From NCBI GenBank assembly GCA_002342685.1, contig DDQN01000049.1, forward strand, positions 46,114 through 53,197: a stretch of 7,084 nucleotides of DNA. Direction: 5' to 3'. Each line of letters opens with the position of its first letter. Position 1 is the first letter of the stretch. The position numbers and the translations under genes were made by a program. The DNA comes from Vibrio sp. UBA2441. GTDB lineage: Bacteria; Pseudomonadota; Gammaproteobacteria; Enterobacterales; Vibrionaceae. Shown one piece after another: positions 5,845-7,084 of this stretch. Under the pieces are notes generated by a model that made no database searches, had not been told where the DNA came from, and was given only the letters and a program-made list of their open reading frames with translations.

Positions 5845-6819
5845 TTACGCTCTCGGAAATGAAAATGCCGTCACCTGATCAATATGATCGCAGTTCAAAG
5901 CGAGCATAACCAGCCTGTCTATACCCAACGCAACACCAGCACATTCAGGGAGTCCTGCTCTCAACGAATCGATAAGATTATAATCAATAGGCTGCATTTC
6001 CAGCCCCATTTTCAAGCGCTGTTGGTTATCCTCTACAAATCGGCCCAGTTGTTCTTCTGCATTGTCCAGCTCATGGAACCCATTCGCCAGTTCAATACCT
6101 TTGAAGTAAACCTCAAAACGATCAGCTACTCGTGGATCATTTTCATTAATTTTGGCCAATGCCGCCTGTGATGCTGGGAAATCATAAATAAACGCTGGGG
6201 ACTTCTGGCCAATTTTCGGCTCAACACCAACGCTAAAAAGTAGTTGTAACAGTGTATCTCTCTCTTGCTCGTGTTCTGCGATATCACCAAGTCCAAGTTT
6301 TCCGGCTTGATGCCTTAGCTCTTCCATAGAGGCTTCTAAAGGACAAACACCTAATACGCTTAAAAACGCTTTTTGATACGTCGTTCGAACCGCTTTACCA
6401 CTATGCAAAATAAGCTGTAATAACTCATCCATTTCATCCATTAAATCATGATGGTCAAACCCTACCCGATACCACTCTAGCATTGTAAATTCAGGGTTGT
6501 GATATCTTCCGTTCTCTTCATTTCGGAATGATTTACAGATCTGATAAATTGATCCACTGCCTGCGGCCAATAATCTTTTCATATGGAATTCAGGGCTACT
6601 CATCAGATACAGAGACTGCCCTTTTGAATAACCTGGTCCGACAAAATCGGTGGTAAAAGTATGTAAATGCACATCCGTCACGGTGGCGTGACTCATCGCA
6701 GGGGTTTCGACTTCCAGTACCTGCTTTGTTGCAAAGAACTGTCGAATATCAGAGATCAGTTTTGCTCTCTGCGTAAGTTGCTGGATTGTTGCATTGGGTT
6801 GCCAGTTTTGTGTTGTCAT
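5845..6819 (-). CDS. epmA: EF-P lysine (R)-beta-lysyltransferase EpmA
   Basis: EpmA (GenX, PoxA, YjeA) attaches (R)-beta-lysine, made by EpmB, to the conserved lysine of elongation factor P, which helps ribosomes through polyproline stretches. It is a free-standing paralogue of the class II lysyl-tRNA synthetase catalytic domain, without the tRNA-binding N-terminal domain. The 324-aa protein contains class II motif 1 (VLEVETP, 34-40), motif 2 (FRNEENGRYHNPEFTMLEWYR region, 98-118) and motif 3 (GVALGIDRLVML, 295-306), and closely matches E. coli EpmA (325 aa). The frame is open upstream to a GTG at 6867, but the ATG at 6819 gives the family N-terminus (MTTQNWQPNA). No strong Shine-Dalgarno is visible. 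As in E. coli it is divergent from what appears to be frdA. Neither epmB nor efp is in the window. Confidence 0.96.
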   Translation of the reverse strand: MTTQNWQPNATIQQLTQRAKLISDIRQFFATKQVLEVETPAMSHATVTDVHLHTFTTDFVGPGYSKGQSLYLMSSPEFHMKRLLAAGSGSIYQICKSFRNEENGRYHNPEFTMLEWYRVGFDHHDLMDEMDELLQLILHSGKAVRTTYQKAFLSVLGVCPLEASMEELRHQAGKLGLGDIAEHEQERDTLLQLLFSVGVEPKIGQKSPAFIYDFPASQAALAKINENDPRVADRFEVYFKGIELANGFHELDNAEEQLGRFVEDNQQRLKMGLEMQPIDYNLIDSLRAGLPECAGVALGIDRLVMLALNCDHIDQVTAFSFPRA

Positions 6820-6846
6820 ATTTATGTAAACTATTGGTAGATATGT

Positions 6847-6852
6847 AGAATA
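6847..6852 (-). promoter_or_regulatory. candidate -10 box of epmA
   Basis: TATTCT on the minus strand (6852-6847) would start transcription near 6840, about 20 nt before the epmA ATG. The bases 17 bp upstream (ACTGAG) do not resemble a -35 box. The CRP-like site at 6873-6888 overlaps that position and is centred about 40.5 bp upstream of the predicted start, close to the -41.5 spacing of class II CRP-activated promoters. Confidence 0.4.
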
Positions 6853-6872
6853 AAAATCATTAAACACAGCTC

Positions 6873-6888
6873 AGTGATACTTGTCACA
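6873..6888. promoter_or_regulatory. CRP-binding-site candidate
   Basis: AGTGATACTTGTCACA matches the CRP consensus TGTGA-N6-TCACA at 9 of 10 defined positions. It lies between epmA and the probable frdA gene. Its distance to the candidate epmA -10 box suits direct activation of epmA. It is about 130 bp from the candidate frdA start, which is far for direct contact. The same sequence matches an FNR site (TTGAT-N4-ATCAA) at only 7 of 10 positions, so CRP is the better reading. Confidence 0.6.
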
Positions 6889-6933
6889 CAATACACAAAT
6901 GCCGTGTTATACCTTGCATTTCTACGGCAAAAA

Positions 6934-6947
6934 TCCATCAATATCAA
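6934..6947. promoter_or_regulatory. FNR-like half-conserved site upstream of probable frdA
   Basis: TCCATCAATATCAA matches the FNR consensus TTGAT-N4-ATCAA with a perfect right half and 3 of 5 in the left half. Its centre is about 70 bp upstream of the transcript start predicted from the -10 box at 6998-7003, close to the class I spacing (near -71.5). Fumarate reductase operons are classic FNR targets, which makes the site plausible, but the match alone is modest. Confidence 0.35.
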
Positions 6948-6997
6948 TTTTTTCCTGACATTCGTCCCGTACACTGGTTTCAAGAATCACTTTTAAT

Positions 6998-7003
6998 TAT
7001 AAC
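6998..7003 (+). promoter_or_regulatory. candidate -10 box of the probable frdA promoter
   Basis: TATAAC at 6998-7003 matches the sigma-70 -10 consensus at 5 of 6 positions. With a 17 bp spacer the -35 position holds TGGTTT, a poor match, as expected for an activator-dependent promoter. The predicted start near 7010 gives a leader of about 70 nt that contains the hairpin at 7023-7046. Confidence 0.4.
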
Positions 7004-7022
7004 TATCTAACGCAATTTATGC

Positions 7023-7046
7023 AGGGATGGACTTAGGCTCATCCCT
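7023..7046 (+). other. hairpin in the leader of the probable frdA mRNA
   Basis: AGGGATG (7023-7029) and CATCCCT (7040-7046) form a perfect 7 bp stem with a 10-nt loop, followed by CATTATTTTG. The trailing U content is too weak for a convincing terminator. The stem ends about 33 nt before the GTG start, so it would not cover the Shine-Dalgarno by itself. It may affect mRNA stability or be an attenuator-like element. Confidence 0.45.
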
Positions 7047-7079
7047 CATTATTTTGCAAATACACACTGGAGCATAACT

Positions 7080-7084
7080 GTGAA
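7080..7084 (+). CDS. frdA: start of the next gene, probably fumarate reductase flavoprotein subunit (partial)
   Basis: Only GTGAA is inside the window. A good Shine-Dalgarno (TGGAG, 7068-7072) lies 7 nt upstream of the GTG, so a plus-strand gene very probably starts here. In E. coli the gene divergent from epmA is frdA, which also starts with GTG, and Vibrio FrdA proteins as I recall them begin Met-Lys, which GTG AA. would allow. FrdA is the FAD-carrying catalytic subunit of the membrane enzyme that reduces fumarate to succinate in anaerobic respiration. The identity rests on gene order and start codon, not on protein sequence. Confidence 0.55.

Noticed and set aside
5884..6171. Open frame of 95 codons on the plus strand inside epmA
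   Set aside because: It is antisense to conserved epmA sequence, has no ribosome site and no recognisable product.
6820..6867. GTG start of EpmA at 6867
   Set aside because: The extra 16 residues are not family-like and would overlap the candidate epmA -10 box.
6900..6929. TGCCGT...ACGGCA inverted repeat as a terminator
   Set aside because: It has a 6 bp stem with an 18-nt loop and no T-run on either strand, so it is too weak to call.

Overview
The window looks like chromosomal core DNA of a gammaproteobacterium, most likely a Vibrio or close relative. The proteins resemble the E. coli versions closely over their whole length (Orn, RsgA, Psd, EpmA). The order tRNA-Gly / orn / rsgA / psd / ... 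/ epmA / frdA is the order known from E. coli. The SLC13-type transporter resembles the Vibrio cholerae protein VcINDY. Species assignment is inference, because no search was possible.

Layout. Positions 46-186 (minus strand) hold a tRNA-Gly(GCC) gene followed by a small hairpin that looks like a collapsed second tRNA-Gly. The tRNA has a strong promoter with an A/T tract upstream. Orn (minus) lies just upstream of that promoter and is divergent from rsgA-psd (plus), which are 25 bp apart and probably co-transcribed. After psd come a heptamer repeat and a C-rich, G-poor stretch, then an SLC13/DASS carboxylate transporter gene with an intrinsic terminator, then an EamA/DMT transporter gene. The DMT gene converges on epmA (minus), and the 172 bp between them carry two heptamer repeat arrays. 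The 260 bp between epmA and the window end hold a near-perfect CRP-like site placed for epmA and a weak FNR-like site, a -10 element and a leader hairpin placed for the next gene. That gene has only its GTG start in view and is very probably frdA.

Functions. The core genes are household genes of RNA turnover (orn), 30S subunit maturation (rsgA), phosphatidylethanolamine synthesis (psd) and EF-P modification (epmA). The two transporters occupy the place where E. coli has mscM and yjeM.

I see no new multi-gene system, no mobile element and no CRISPR. The most unusual structure is a set of three 7-bp tandem arrays of one sequence family. Each sits within a few bases of a stop codon, and each has its G-rich strand on the coding strand of the gene it follows. 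Two of them have GGG every 7 nt (G-quadruplex geometry) and could also pair with each other. The tRNA-like minihairpin and the CRP/FNR arrangement at epmA/frdA are the next most interesting items.
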